This document shows positions 46,140-57,480 of a stretch of DNA of 64,000 nucleotides, piece by piece. Within the stretch, counting starts at the first letter, position 1, and each line of letters begins with the position of its first letter. The position numbers and the translations under genes are program-made. The notes under the pieces are model-generated. The model was not told where the DNA came from, did no database searches, and saw only the letters and a program-made list of their open reading frames with translations. The stretch comes from Acidimicrobiales bacterium (GTDB taxonomy: Bacteria > Actinomycetota > Acidimicrobiia > Acidimicrobiales > JAVJTC01): contig JAVJTC010000007.1 of assembly GCA_040219085.1 (NCBI GenBank), positions 67,995-131,994 on the forward strand. Direction: 5' to 3'.

Positions 46140-46658
46140 ATGACCCCCGTTCTCGGCCTGATGGTCGCCCAGAACATCGCCTTCTACGTGATCGCCGCGA
46201 TCATGGTCCTCGCCGGCCTGCGCGTCGTCACGACCAACAACGTCGTGCACGCGGCGCTCTATCTGGTCGTGGTGCTCGCCGGGGTCGCCGCACAGTTCCT
46301 GATCCTCGGTGCCGAGTTCATCGGCGTCACGCAGGTGCTGGTCTACATCGGCGCCGTGATCGTGTTGTTCCTGTTCGGCATCATGTTGACCCGGGCCAAG
46401 ATCGGCCGTGAGGACGTCACGGATCACACCGGAGCGGTCCGGGGCGCGGCCCTGTTCACGGCACTCCTGCTCACCGCCGTCACGGTCTACTCCGTCCTCG
46501 ACTGGTTCCGGGACGTCGAGTTGCCCACCGAGACCCGCACCACCACGGCCCAGGTCTCGGACTCGATCTTCTCGCAGTACATCGTCGCCTTCGAGGCGAC
46601 CTCGGTCCTGCTGCTGGCGGCGCTCATCGGCGCCATCGTCATAGCGAGAAAGGAGTAG
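46140..46658 (+). CDS. nuoJ: Complex I subunit J (set 2)
   Basis: A 172-residue five-helix subunit: FLILGAEFIGVTQVLVYIGA and VIVLFLFGIMLTRAKI are the core helices. Normal length, without the insertion and tail of set 1 NuoJ. Four bases separate its stop from nuoK. Confidence 0.94.
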   Translation: MTPVLGLMVAQNIAFYVIAAIMVLAGLRVVTTNNVVHAALYLVVVLAGVAAQFLILGAEFIGVTQVLVYIGAVIVLFLFGIMLTRAKIGREDVTDHTGAVRGAALFTALLLTAVTVYSVLDWFRDVELPTETRTTTAQVSDSIFSQYIVAFEATSVLLLAALIGAIVIARKE

Positions 46659-46662
46659 CACC

Positions 46663-46962
46663 GTGTACCTGAGCCAGTTCCTCGTCCTGTCCGCGGTGCT
46701 CTTCTCGATCGGTGTCTACGGCGTCCTCGCCCGCCGCAACGGCGTTCTCGTCCTCATGTCGATCGAGTTGATCCTCAACGCGGTCAACATCAACCTCGTG
46801 GCGTTCGGCGCCTTCCACGGCAACATCGCCGGCGAGGTCTTCGCTCTGTTCGTCATCGCCGTCGCCGCCGCTGAGGTCGGCGTCGGGCTGGCGATCGTCC
46901 TGTTGATCTACCGCAACCGCCGCAGCGTCGACCTGGACCAGGTCGACACGATGAGGGGCTGA
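46663..46962 (+). CDS. nuoK: Complex I subunit K (set 2)
   Basis: A 99-residue three-helix subunit with GTG start. The conserved glutamates are in LVLMSIELILNAVNINLV and AVAAAEVGVGLAIVLLI. Four bases lie between it and nuoL. Confidence 0.95.
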   Translation: MYLSQFLVLSAVLFSIGVYGVLARRNGVLVLMSIELILNAVNINLVAFGAFHGNIAGEVFALFVIAVAAAEVGVGLAIVLLIYRNRRSVDLDQVDTMRG

Positions 46963-46966
46963 TCGC

Positions 46967-49294
<2,328 letters not shown>

Positions 49295-49312
49295 GAAGGA
49301 CAGCCGAGAACA

Positions 49313-50962
49313 ATGAATCTCGACGACTGGGGCCTGAGCCTCATCACCTTCATCCCGCTCGTGGGTGCGGTGCTGTTGATGCTCATCCCGAAGGCCGAGG
49401 AGCAACTGATCAAGGCCGTGGCGCTGTTGGCGTCCCTGGCGACGGCCGTGTTCGCCGTCATCCTCCTCGCCGAGTTCGATTTCAGTGACACGAGCGAATT
49501 GCAGTTCGTCGTCGACGAACGCTGGATCGATGTCATCAACAGCCGCTACATCATGGGAATCGACGGCATCTCCCTGCCGATGATCCTGTTGACGGTGGGC
49601 ATCGTCCCGTTGTGCATCATCTACTCGTTCAACCACTTCCCCGAGCCGCACAACCCCAAGGCCTTCCTCAGCCTCATCCTGATCCTCGAGACGGGCATGA
49701 TCGGCACCTTCGTCGCCCAGGACCTGATCCTGTTCTTCGTGTTCTTCGAGGTCGTCCTTCTCCCGATGTACTTCATGATCGGAGTCTGGGGTGGCGAGGA
49801 CCGGCGGTACGCCTCGCTCAAGTTCTTCATCTACACGATGTTCGGTTCGGCGCTGATGCTCATCAGCTTCCTGGCCCTGTTCTTCCTGTCCGACGGGACC
49901 CTCGTGGGCCTCGACGTCGTCAACACCTTCGACATGCGGGCACTGTCCGGCGGCGCCACCTCCGCCATCGCCCGGTCGGCCCAGCTGTGGATCTTCGCCG
50001 GGATGTTCGTCGGCTTCGGCGTCAAGGTGCCCATGTTCCCGTTCCACACGTGGCTGCCCGACGCGCACACCCAGGCGCCCACCGTCGGCTCCGTCATCCT
50101 GGCCGCGGTGCTGTTGAAGCTCGGCACCTACGGGTTCATCCGGATCGCCTTCCCGATGCTGCCCGAGGCTGCAGCGGCGTGGGCGCCGTTCATCGGCCTC
50201 CTGGCGGTGATCGGCATCATCTACGGTGCGCTGGGCTGTCTCGCGCAACGCGACATGAAGAGACTCATAGCGTTCTCGTCGGTCGCGCACATGGGTTTCG
50301 TCATGCTCGGTATCTCCACGATGACCGACTTCGGTATCAACGCCGCCGTGTTCGGCATGGTCGCCCACGGTCTCATCACCGGCATGTTGTTCTTCATCGC
50401 CGGTTCGGTGAAGGACCGGTTCCACACGCTCGACATGGGTCGGCTGGGTGGGCTTCTGATCCAGGCACCGCGGATGGGCTGGATTCTGGGTTTCTGCGTC
50501 ATGGCGTCGTTGGGACTTCCCGGCCTCGCCGGGTTCTGGGGTGAGTTCCCGGCCATCCTCGCGTCCTACAACCCGGCCGCTGCGCTGCCCGAGGCCACCT
50601 TCCGGGGCTACATGGTGGTCGCCGCTCTGGGCACAGTCCTGGCCGCGGGCTACCTCTTGTGGATGCTCCAGAAGACGGCCTTCGGGACTCCCACCGAGGA
50701 GTTCGCGGACGACCCCCACATCACCGACGCCAAGCCCATCGAGTACGTCGCATGGGCGCCGATCCTCGTCTTCATCGTGCTGCTCGGCTTCTACCCGCGC
50801 CTTCTGCACGAGGCGACCGACGACGCCGTCGTCCAGAGCCTCGTGGTCGAGGACCACGGAACCGGTGAGGGCAACTGTCTCGAGCTCGAAGGCGACCTCG
50901 CCGACGACTGCTTCGACGCGATCCGCGTCGCTCTCGGCGGCGAATCCGCCCAGGGAGGCTGA
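49313..50962 (+). CDS. nuoM: Complex I subunit M (set 2)
   Basis: A 549-residue antiporter-type subunit: VFFEVVLLPMYFMIGVWGG and HTWLPDAHTQAPTVGSVILA are the key segments. It starts with ATG after AGGAAGGACAG, a good ribosome-binding site. nuoN begins 3 bases after the stop. Confidence 0.95.
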   Translation: MNLDDWGLSLITFIPLVGAVLLMLIPKAEEQLIKAVALLASLATAVFAVILLAEFDFSDTSELQFVVDERWIDVINSRYIMGIDGISLPMILLTVGIVPLCIIYSFNHFPEPHNPKAFLSLILILETGMIGTFVAQDLILFFVFFEVVLLPMYFMIGVWGGEDRRYASLKFFIYTMFGSALMLISFLALFFLSDGTLVGLDVVNTFDMRALSGGATSAIARSAQLWIFAGMFVGFGVKVPMFPFHTWLPDAHTQAPTVGSVILAAVLLKLGTYGFIRIAFPMLPEAAAAWAPFIGLLAVIGIIYGALGCLAQRDMKRLIAFSSVAHMGFVMLGISTMTDFGINAAVFGMVAHGLITGMLFFIAGSVKDRFHTLDMGRLGGLLIQAPRMGWILGFCVMASLGLPGLAGFWGEFPAILASYNPAAALPEATFRGYMVVAALGTVLAAGYLLWMLQKTAFGTPTEEFADDPHITDAKPIEYVAWAPILVFIVLLGFYPRLLHEATDDAVVQSLVVEDHGTGEGNCLELEGDLADDCFDAIRVALGGESAQGG

Positions 50963-50965
50963 TCG

Positions 50966-52552
50966 ATGGTCCTGGCCGCCCTGGCCGCCGTCGCCCGGAC
51001 CGCCCAGACGGTCGTGGAGCAGGCCCCGTTCATCCGGCCTGACATCGACTGGCACGCCATCGCGCCCGAGCTCACCCTGCTCGGTGTCGGCGCGCTGCTG
51101 ACGCTGTTCGACATCATCTTCGCCGAGCGCGGGCGCGCTCTCACCGCGGCTCTCGCGGGTGTCGGCCTCCTCGGTGTCATGATCCCCATCGCCACCCTCG
51201 CCATCGACGGAGTGGCCTCCGAGCCCAGGGTGATGTTCGGTGGGGCCTATGTCGTCGACGGCTATTCGCTGGTCCTCAAGGCCGTGTTCGTTCTCGCGGG
51301 CTACCTGGTCATCTTGTTGTCGACCAACTACATAGCCGAGGGCGACTACTGGGAGAACGAGTACTACGGCCTGCTGTCGGCCTCGATTCTCGGCATGGTC
51401 GTCATGGCGTCGGCCCGGGACCTCATCACGATTTTCATCGCCCTCGAACTCATCTCCATCCCCGCCTACATGCTCGCCGCATGGCGCAAGCGCGATCTGA
51501 AATCGAACGAGGCCGGGCTGAAGTACTACCTGATGGGTGTGTTCGCCAGCGGCATCCTGCTCTACGGCATGTCGCTGCTGTTCGGCGTGACCGGTACCAC
51601 GATCCTCGAGGAGATCGCGACCTTCAACGCGTTCAACCCCGCTGTGGACTCGACGTCGGACCCGATCGTCAGCGTCGGGCTCATCTTCGTCATCGTCGGA
51701 TTCGCCTTCAAGGTCTCGTCCTTCCCGTTCCACACCTGGGCACCCGACACCTATGAGGGCGCACCGACGCCTGTCACCGCCTTCTTGTCGGTGCTGTCGA
51801 AGGCCGCCGGATTCGTCGGCCTGATGAACCTCGTCTTCGTCGGCTTCTGGGGCCGCGACGACGTCTACGGCCCCGCCATCTGGTTCCTCGCCGCAGCATC
51901 GATGACCGGCGGCAACCTGATGGCTCTGCGACAGACGAGCATCATCCGGATGATGGCCTACTCCGGCGTCGCCCAGGCCGGTTTCATGCTGGCGCCGCTG
52001 GCCATCGCCGGCGAGAACCTCGACACAGCCGACAAGGCGGTGACGGCGACCGTCACCTACGTGGTCATCTACGCGGCCATGAACCTCGGGATCTTCGGGG
52101 TGATCATGGCGGTCTCGCGCCGCACCCGCAGCGCGGAGCTCGATTCCTACAACGGTCTGTTCAAGTACGCGCCCGCCCTGGGTGTGTCCATGACGGTGTT
52201 CCTCGCTGCGCTGGCCGGGATCCCCCCACTGGGCGGTTGGTTCGCCAAGTTCTCGGTCTTCTCGGCGATCGTCTCGGCCGACACGCCCGCCGCCTATGCG
52301 CTCGCCGCGATCGCCGCCGCCAACACCGCCCTCGCCTTCGGCTACTACGGCCGTGTGGCCGCCAGGGTGTGGATCGAAGATCCCGCAACCGACGCCGACA
52401 CGACGCCGATCAGGGTCCCCTTCGCGCTGCAGTCGGCGTTGGTGCTCACCGCAGCCGGGACCCTGCTCTTCGGCATCTACCCGCAGGTGGTCACGAGGTT
52501 CACCGACGTCTCACTCGTGCCCCAGGCGGTCGCCGTCGCCATCGGCGGCTGA
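50966..52552 (+). CDS. nuoN: Complex I subunit N (set 2)
   Basis: The 528-residue antiporter-type subunit has FIALELISIPAYMLAAW with the proton-path Glu and FPFHTWAPDTYEGAPTPVTA with the central lysine region upstream. It ends the 11-gene set A-B-C-D-H-I-J-K-L-M-N. The methyltransferase gene midA follows after 24 bases on the same strand. Confidence 0.95.
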   Translation: MVLAALAAVARTAQTVVEQAPFIRPDIDWHAIAPELTLLGVGALLTLFDIIFAERGRALTAALAGVGLLGVMIPIATLAIDGVASEPRVMFGGAYVVDGYSLVLKAVFVLAGYLVILLSTNYIAEGDYWENEYYGLLSASILGMVVMASARDLITIFIALELISIPAYMLAAWRKRDLKSNEAGLKYYLMGVFASGILLYGMSLLFGVTGTTILEEIATFNAFNPAVDSTSDPIVSVGLIFVIVGFAFKVSSFPFHTWAPDTYEGAPTPVTAFLSVLSKAAGFVGLMNLVFVGFWGRDDVYGPAIWFLAAASMTGGNLMALRQTSIIRMMAYSGVAQAGFMLAPLAIAGENLDTADKAVTATVTYVVIYAAMNLGIFGVIMAVSRRTRSAELDSYNGLFKYAPALGVSMTVFLAALAGIPPLGGWFAKFSVFSAIVSADTPAAYALAAIAAANTALAFGYYGRVAARVWIEDPATDADTTPIRVPFALQSALVLTAAGTLLFGIYPQVVTRFTDVSLVPQAVAVAIGG

Positions 52553-52576
52553 CCGCTGCCGACAGGTTGGCCGCGG

Positions 52577-53785
52577 ATGCTGCCGGCCATCGTCGCTGCC
52601 ATCGAGCGGGAAGGCTCGATCGGGTTCGACCGCTATCAGGAACTGGCCCTCTACGGCCCCGGTGGTTTCTTCGAAGCCGGCGCCGGAGCGGGCCGTCGCT
52701 CGGACTTCCTCACCAGCGCCGAGGTCGGCCCACTGTTCGGCGAGGTCATCGCCCGCGCCCTCGACGGGTGGTGGGACGAACTCGAGCGTCCTGAGCCCTT
52801 CGTCGTCGTCGAGGCCGGCGCCGGCGTCGGGAGACTCGCACGGGCGGTGCTGGCCGCCGAACCGCGCTGCGCGAGCGCGCTGCGCTACGTCCTCGTCGAG
52901 CGTTCGCCGGTCCTGCGCCGTGCCCAGGAGCGGATTCTGACCCTCACGGACCCCGCGCTGAGCTTCGCCGGTGTCGGCGACGACGACGAGGAGAGCGACC
53001 GGCGACGACCACCGCCCGGCCCGATCGTCACCAGCCTCAGCGAGCTTCCGACCGGGCCCTTCGTCGGGGTCGTTCTCGCCAACGAACTCCTCGACAACCT
53101 GCCCGTCCGCATCGCCGAGAAGAACGCCGCCGGCTGGTCCGAGATCCGGGTCACCCTCACGAAGACGGGCGGTGGTGACGATGCCCTCTGCGAGCTGTCC
53201 GTGCCGCTCGCCGAGGAGGCATCCGCCCACCTCGACCGACTCGTGCCGGTTCCGCTCGAACCCGGCTCGCGTGTCCCCATCGCTGTCGCTGCCAGGAACT
53301 GGCTGCGCGACGCCGGCGAGATCGTGGATCGGGGCCGAGTCGTGGTCGTCGACTACGGCGAGACCACAGCGACGCTCGGTCGACGAGGTGGTTGGCTGCG
53401 CACCTATCGCGACCACGACAGGGGCGCCGACCCCTACCTCGAACCCGGTTGCCTCGACATCACCAGCGACGTGCCGCTCGATCAACTCGATCCCCTCGGG
53501 TCGCCCGACATCGACGTGGACCAGGCATCGTTCCTGCGTGGCCACGGGATCGAGGACCTCGTGGCCGAGGGCCGGCGCATATGGGCTGAACGGGCCGCCA
53601 TCGGTGACCTCGCGGCCATGCGGGCCCGAAGCCGCATCGGCGAGTCCGAAGCCCTGCTCGATCCGGCGGGGCTCGGGGGGTTCCGCGTTCTCGGCTGGCG
53701 CATCGGACGGCAACTCATGATTCCCCCGGCCGGCGCCGATAGTGGTTGGAGAGGCGCGCCGGGCGGGACCCTCCCGTCGCGGTAG
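52577..53785 (+). CDS. midA: MidA/NDUFAF7-type SAM-dependent methyltransferase (complex I assembly)
   Basis: A 402-residue protein of the DUF185/MidA family. The SAM motif EAGAGVGRLA is at 79-88, the family signature NELLDNLPV at 169-177 and VVVVDYGET in the C-terminal half. The N-terminus GSIGFDRYQELALYGPGGFF is also typical. Mitochondrial NDUFAF7 dimethylates an arginine of NDUFS2 (NuoD) during complex I assembly. Here the gene stands 24 bases after the second nuo operon, whose NuoD has that arginine. Role in this bacterium is inferred from family and position. The last 20 residues (PPAGADSGWRGAPGG) are a tail without family similarity. Confidence 0.88.
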   Translation: MLPAIVAAIEREGSIGFDRYQELALYGPGGFFEAGAGAGRRSDFLTSAEVGPLFGEVIARALDGWWDELERPEPFVVVEAGAGVGRLARAVLAAEPRCASALRYVLVERSPVLRRAQERILTLTDPALSFAGVGDDDEESDRRRPPPGPIVTSLSELPTGPFVGVVLANELLDNLPVRIAEKNAAGWSEIRVTLTKTGGGDDALCELSVPLAEEASAHLDRLVPVPLEPGSRVPIAVAARNWLRDAGEIVDRGRVVVVDYGETTATLGRRGGWLRTYRDHDRGADPYLEPGCLDITSDVPLDQLDPLGSPDIDVDQASFLRGHGIEDLVAEGRRIWAERAAIGDLAAMRARSRIGESEALLDPAGLGGFRVLGWRIGRQLMIPPAGADSGWRGAPGGTLPSR

Positions 53786-53801
53786 CCTCCGGACAGACGC
53801 C
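53783..53801 (+). promoter_or_regulatory. Weak candidate promoter before the GtrA-like gene
   Basis: TAGCCT (53783-53788), overlapping the midA stop, lies 13 nt before the ATG at 53802. The distance is longer than at the other leaderless candidates, so confidence is low. Confidence 0.25.
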
Positions 53802-54281
53802 ATGTTTCTCTACCACCTGATCCGCCGACTTCTCGACCGCTACCGCTTCCTGCGGTACGCCAGCGTGTCGGCCGTCGTCGTCCCGCTCGGCCAGATCATG
53901 CTCTACATCTTCCACTCCGGACTCGGTTGGGCGCCCGTCACCTCCAACATCGCTGCGGTCGCCATTGCGACCGTCCCCGCCTACCAGCTCAACCGGATGT
54001 GGGTGTGGGGCCAGACCGGAAAGTCGCATCTGACCCGGGAGATAATTCCCTTCTGGGCGATCGCCTTCGCGGGGCTGCTCCTGTCGACATTGGCCGTGAA
54101 CTTCGTCCAGGGCCGCACGGACGCCCAGCTCGCCGTGAACGGTGCCAACCTGGTGGCGTTCGGGGCCCTGTGGGTCGTCAAGTTCTTCGCCTGTGACCAG
54201 CTGCTGTTCGGCGGAGCCGACGATGAGACGCATTCGACCGCGGGCGACGTGGTGGCGGCCGAGGTCCCGACTGCCCCATGA
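53802..54281 (+). CDS. GtrA-family membrane protein
   Basis: A 159-residue four-helix membrane protein of the GtrA/DPMS family, with FLRYASVSAVVVPLGQIMLY and the motif AYQLNRMWVWG (family: N(R/K)xWTF-type loop). Relatives flip or bind polyprenyl-phosphate sugars in cell-envelope glycan synthesis. The glycosyltransferase genes within 6 kb fit such a role. A perfect inverted repeat begins directly after its stop codon. Confidence 0.75.
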   Translation: MFLYHLIRRLLDRYRFLRYASVSAVVVPLGQIMLYIFHSGLGWAPVTSNIAAVAIATVPAYQLNRMWVWGQTGKSHLTREIIPFWAIAFAGLLLSTLAVNFVQGRTDAQLAVNGANLVAFGALWVVKFFACDQLLFGGADDETHSTAGDVVAAEVPTAP

Positions 54282-54305
54282 TCGTGCGGGATGGATCCCG
54301 CACGA
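54282..54305 (+). repeat. Perfect inverted repeat at the gtrA-like stop / methyltransferase start
   Basis: The arms TCGTGCGGGAT (54282-54292) and ATCCCGCACGA (54295-54305) are perfect complements separated by GG. As RNA it would form a 10-bp stem with a TGGA loop. It starts on the base after the gtrA-like stop and contains the ATG (54291-54293) of the next gene. No T-tract follows. It could be a U-less terminator, a translation-blocking hairpin, or a DNA operator. Confidence 0.85.
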
Positions 54306-54905
54306 CGCCGACACGCTGAGGCCGCACGCGGCTTCATGCCCCCTGAAGAGGGGGTCGCACTCCACGAGGCGGCACTCGCCGCGCCCCGGGGTCCGTTCCT
54401 CGAGGTCGGTAGCTACTGCGGGAAGTCGGCCATCTACATCGGAGCTGCCGCAGAGGCGAGGTCGACGATCCTGTTCTGCGTCGATCACCACCGTGGCTCC
54501 GAGGAGAACCAGCCGGGCTGGGAATGGCACGAGCCCGACCTGGTCGATCCGGCCACCGGCCGAATCGACACCCTGCCCCGGTTCCGCCGGGCGGTGCACG
54601 ATGCCGGCCTGGAGCCCATCGTGGTCGGGGTCGTGGGAGACTCGTCGACCGTGGCCCAGCACTGGTCGACACCGCTCGGATTCCTCTTCATCGACGGTGG
54701 TCACGGCGCGGAGCCCGCGCATGGGGACTACGAGGGCTGGACACCACACGTGTCCGGCGGCGGCCTTCTCGCCATCCATGACGTGTTCCCCGATCCCGCC
54801 GACGGTGGTCGTCCGCCATTCGAGATCTACCTGCGGGCCCTGGAGGACGGCTTCCGTGAGGTCTCCGCGACAGGCTCTCTGAGAGTGCTGGAGCGGACCG
54901 GGTGA
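54291..54905 (+). CDS. Class I SAM-dependent methyltransferase (Methyltransf_24 type)
   Basis: This 204-residue protein has the SAM motif I FLEVGSYCGKSAIYIGAAA (about 36-54), FLFIDGGHG (motif IV-like) and LAIHDVFPDP. This is the pattern of the small cephalosporin hydroxylase/TylF-like methyltransferase group. The substrate is unknown. The start is uncertain: the ATG at 54291 lies in a strong inverted repeat, while ATG at 54336 (M16, MPPEEGVALH) lies beyond it. The residues AEAARGFM before M16 look like part of the family's first helix and favour 54291. The stop overlaps the GTG of the lipoprotein gene. Confidence 0.72.
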   Translation: MDPARRRHAEAARGFMPPEEGVALHEAALAAPRGPFLEVGSYCGKSAIYIGAAAEARSTILFCVDHHRGSEENQPGWEWHEPDLVDPATGRIDTLPRFRRAVHDAGLEPIVVGVVGDSSTVAQHWSTPLGFLFIDGGHGAEPAHGDYEGWTPHVSGGGLLAIHDVFPDPADGGRPPFEIYLRALEDGFREVSATGSLRVLERTG

Positions 54906-56440
54906 TCCGCCGTCTCGCAGTCGCCCTGATCTGTGTCGCCGTTCTCGCGGCGGCGTGTTCCGGCGGTGACGACGGGGGAGAGGTTCCGGCACCCGCCGGC
55001 TCGGCTCTCGACATCGACGGGACCGTCCTATGGTCCCGGACTTTCGCCCGCACGGGTGACCCTGCGGCGTCGTCGGGGGTCATCTTGCGCACCGACGTCC
55101 TCGCGTCGACCGCGGCGGGTCTGGTGGTCGCCTCCGGTCCTACCGCGGCGTTCTCACAGGTCTCGGTGGGCGTGATCGACCCCGCCGACGGTGGCAGCGT
55201 CTGGATCCAGGACGTCGGCGTCGGCCTGCGCAGTGACGTGATCGGCGTCGTCGACGACGTCGTGGTGGTGGTGGCCCGGGAGAGCGGCGCCGAGATCGAC
55301 ACCGTGCGGGGATTCGATCTCGTCGACGGCGAGCAGCGTTGGACCTTCGAGGCCCCGGCGGTGACCGTCCTCGTCGTCGACGACCTGGTGGTGGTCGGTT
55401 CGAGCGACGGTACGACTGCGCTCGAGCCTTTCACGGGCGTGGCCGTGTGGAGTGACTCCAGACGGACGCCCCTCGGCGAGGTCGGGGCCGGTCTCCTCTC
55501 CGTGCGACTGTCCGACACCGAACCGCCGAGCCTCGCGCTCATCGACATGGCGACCGGCGAGGCCGACTGGACACTCGACGTCGGCGAAGACGCCGTCGCC
55601 GAACTGCGGGCGCTGCTGGCCAATGCCGAGGCCGAGGCCCTGGTCCCACCCGCAGTGCTACCGCTGGTGGCCGGTGACGGCTCGATCCGGGCACTCGACC
55701 TCGAGACGAGTGAGGTCTCCGCTCCACTTCAGGTCGGGCTGTCGTCGCCCACGGCCGGGGTCGTCGAGGTCATCGCCGTCGGTCGCCCCGACGAGATCAT
55801 CGTGTGCAGCGGCGACGACACGAGGGTGCGCCTCGTCGGCGTCGAGCTCGTGGCCGGCCAGCGGCCCGAGGTCCTCTTCGATCGCGTCCTCCCAGCGTTC
55901 CAGGTGGGAGCGACGTCCTTCACGCCCCAGGTCGCCGATCCCGGTATCCGTCGTCTCGTTCTCACCGGCGGGGCGCGGCGGCCGTGTCGTCCGGACGCGT
56001 CGGAGGGATTCGGTGGACTGGCGGTGCTGGACTCGGTGACGGGCGAAGTGATCTCCACGGCCGACGGCCTCGATCGGGTCATCCTCGACTCGCAGCCCGT
56101 ACTGGCGGGCCTCAACCGACCGGTCTCGCCGCTCATCGTCTTCCGTGAGACCGACCAGGCCTCCGGCGAGGTCAGCTGGACACTGATCGACCTGTCATCG
56201 GGGGAGACGCGCTGGCGCGTGGTGGACACGACCCCCGCCCGGGTCCTGTCGATCGTCGCGGGTTCGGTGATCGTCTGGGAGGCGGAATCCACGACGGTCG
56301 GGGGCCTCGACATCACCACCGGCGAGTTGTCGTGGGTGGTACCCCTCACCGATGTCGACCCGGCGGGGGAGCGCACCGCTGCGGCCGACTCGGAGACTCT
56401 CTACCTGGGGTTCGGCGATCGTCTGGTCGCCGTCGGCTGA
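54902..56440 (+). CDS. Lipoprotein with PQQ-type beta-propeller
   Basis: The 512-residue product begins with RRLAVALICVAVLAAAC, a lipoprotein signal peptide with lipobox LAAAC, so it should be lipid-anchored outside the membrane. The body consists of repeated strands such as DPADGGSVWIQD, DLVDGEQRWTFE, DMATGEADWTL and DITTGELSWVV, typical of PQQ-enzyme / BamB-like propeller repeats, probably seven or eight blades. No PQQ-binding or catalytic residues are evident, so a binding or scaffold role is more likely than dehydrogenase activity. GTG start overlaps the previous stop. The 3' end overlaps the convergent gene by 40 bases. Confidence 0.78.
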   Translation: MIRRLAVALICVAVLAAACSGGDDGGEVPAPAGSALDIDGTVLWSRTFARTGDPAASSGVILRTDVLASTAAGLVVASGPTAAFSQVSVGVIDPADGGSVWIQDVGVGLRSDVIGVVDDVVVVVARESGAEIDTVRGFDLVDGEQRWTFEAPAVTVLVVDDLVVVGSSDGTTALEPFTGVAVWSDSRRTPLGEVGAGLLSVRLSDTEPPSLALIDMATGEADWTLDVGEDAVAELRALLANAEAEALVPPAVLPLVAGDGSIRALDLETSEVSAPLQVGLSSPTAGVVEVIAVGRPDEIIVCSGDDTRVRLVGVELVAGQRPEVLFDRVLPAFQVGATSFTPQVADPGIRRLVLTGGARRPCRPDASEGFGGLAVLDSVTGEVISTADGLDRVILDSQPVLAGLNRPVSPLIVFRETDQASGEVSWTLIDLSSGETRWRVVDTTPARVLSIVAGSVIVWEAESTTVGGLDITTGELSWVVPLTDVDPAGERTAAADSETLYLGFGDRLVAVG

Positions 56441-57480
56441 TCATCGTCGACCGACAGCAGCGTCGGCAGCGCCGCGTGGTCGATGAGGACGCCCGAGGTC
56501 GATGAGGACCGGGCGAGGGCGTCCGCGGCGAGGATGACCGCCGCGCCGCTGTACGTGGTGCGTTCGTCGGCGGGGAACCGCACACCCTGGGGGTGGACCA
56601 CTCCGGTCCAGTAGTGACCGTCGTCGGTGCGCATGCTGCGCGTGAGCGAGAGCAGGTCGAGCGCGCGGTGGTGACTGCCGACCGCGGCGTGTGCCATCGT
56701 GCACTCCGCGGTCTCAGCGGTCGTGACCCACGTCCGGTCTGCGACGCAGCGGACCCCCTTGCCCGCCATCACGAACTCGTCGTAGCGATCGGCGAGGCGT
56801 TCGCGCCCCTCGTCGCCGGTGATCACCCCGCACAGGACCGGGTAGTACCAGTCCATCGCCCAGCGTTCTTTCGGGGCGAAGGCGTCGGGGTCGCTGCGGA
56901 TCACGTGGGCCAGCCGGGCGGCCGCGAGTTCCCAGTCGGGGCGTTCGTGACCGAGGCGCTCCGCGAGCGCGAGGGCGCAGCGGATCGAGTGGTGGATGCT
57001 CGCGGAACCTGTGAGGAGTGCGAACGACCAGGGCGTGCCGTCGGGGTGGCGGGCCCAGCGGATCTCGCCCCGGGGACGTTGGAGCTCGAGGACCCAGTCG
57101 ATCGCCCGGTCGACGACGGGCCACATCTCGGAGGCGAAGGCGAGGTCGGCCGTCGCCTTCAGGTGGTGCCAGATCCCCGTAGCGACGTACGCGACGCAGT
57201 TCGCATCGAACTTCTGTTGAGAGACCCCCTCGGCGACGTAGTACTGGTGCCAGGCGCCGTCGGGACGTTGGCGGCTCCGCAGCCAGTCGTATCCGCGGGC
57301 GGCGGCATCGTGGAGGCCGGCGACGTCGAGCGCCATGGCCGCCTCGACGTGATTCCAGGGGTCGGCGTGCCCGCCCGGGAACCAGGGGATCATCCCGTCG
57401 TCGAGCTGCCACGCGGCGATGGCCTCGGCGCTCTGGACCACCTCGGCGGCGGAGATCACGCCCGGCAGGTCAGGCGGCAC
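56401..57480 (-). CDS. Prenyltransferase / six-hairpin alpha-toroid protein
   Basis: A 359-residue protein made of repeated helical hairpins with QW-like motifs: WQLDDGMIPWFPGGHADPWN, SRQRPDGAWHQYY and LQRPRGEIRWARHPDG. The fold is that of squalene-cyclase-like, prenyltransferase or glycosidase toroids. No DxDD or other catalytic motif is clear, so the reaction is unknown. It is the last gene of a minus-strand set (GT4, methyltransferase, this gene), its start overlapping the methyltransferase stop by 11 bases. The order suggests joint work on an envelope lipid or glycan. Confidence 0.65.
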   Translation of the reverse strand: MPPDLPGVISAAEVVQSAEAIAAWQLDDGMIPWFPGGHADPWNHVEAAMALDVAGLHDAAARGYDWLRSRQRPDGAWHQYYVAEGVSQQKFDANCVAYVATGIWHHLKATADLAFASEMWPVVDRAIDWVLELQRPRGEIRWARHPDGTPWSFALLTGSASIHHSIRCALALAERLGHERPDWELAAARLAHVIRSDPDAFAPKERWAMDWYYPVLCGVITGDEGRERLADRYDEFVMAGKGVRCVADRTWVTTAETAECTMAHAAVGSHHRALDLLSLTRSMRTDDGHYWTGVVHPQGVRFPADERTTYSGAAVILAADALARSSSTSGVLIDHAALPTLLSVDDDQPTATRRSPNPR

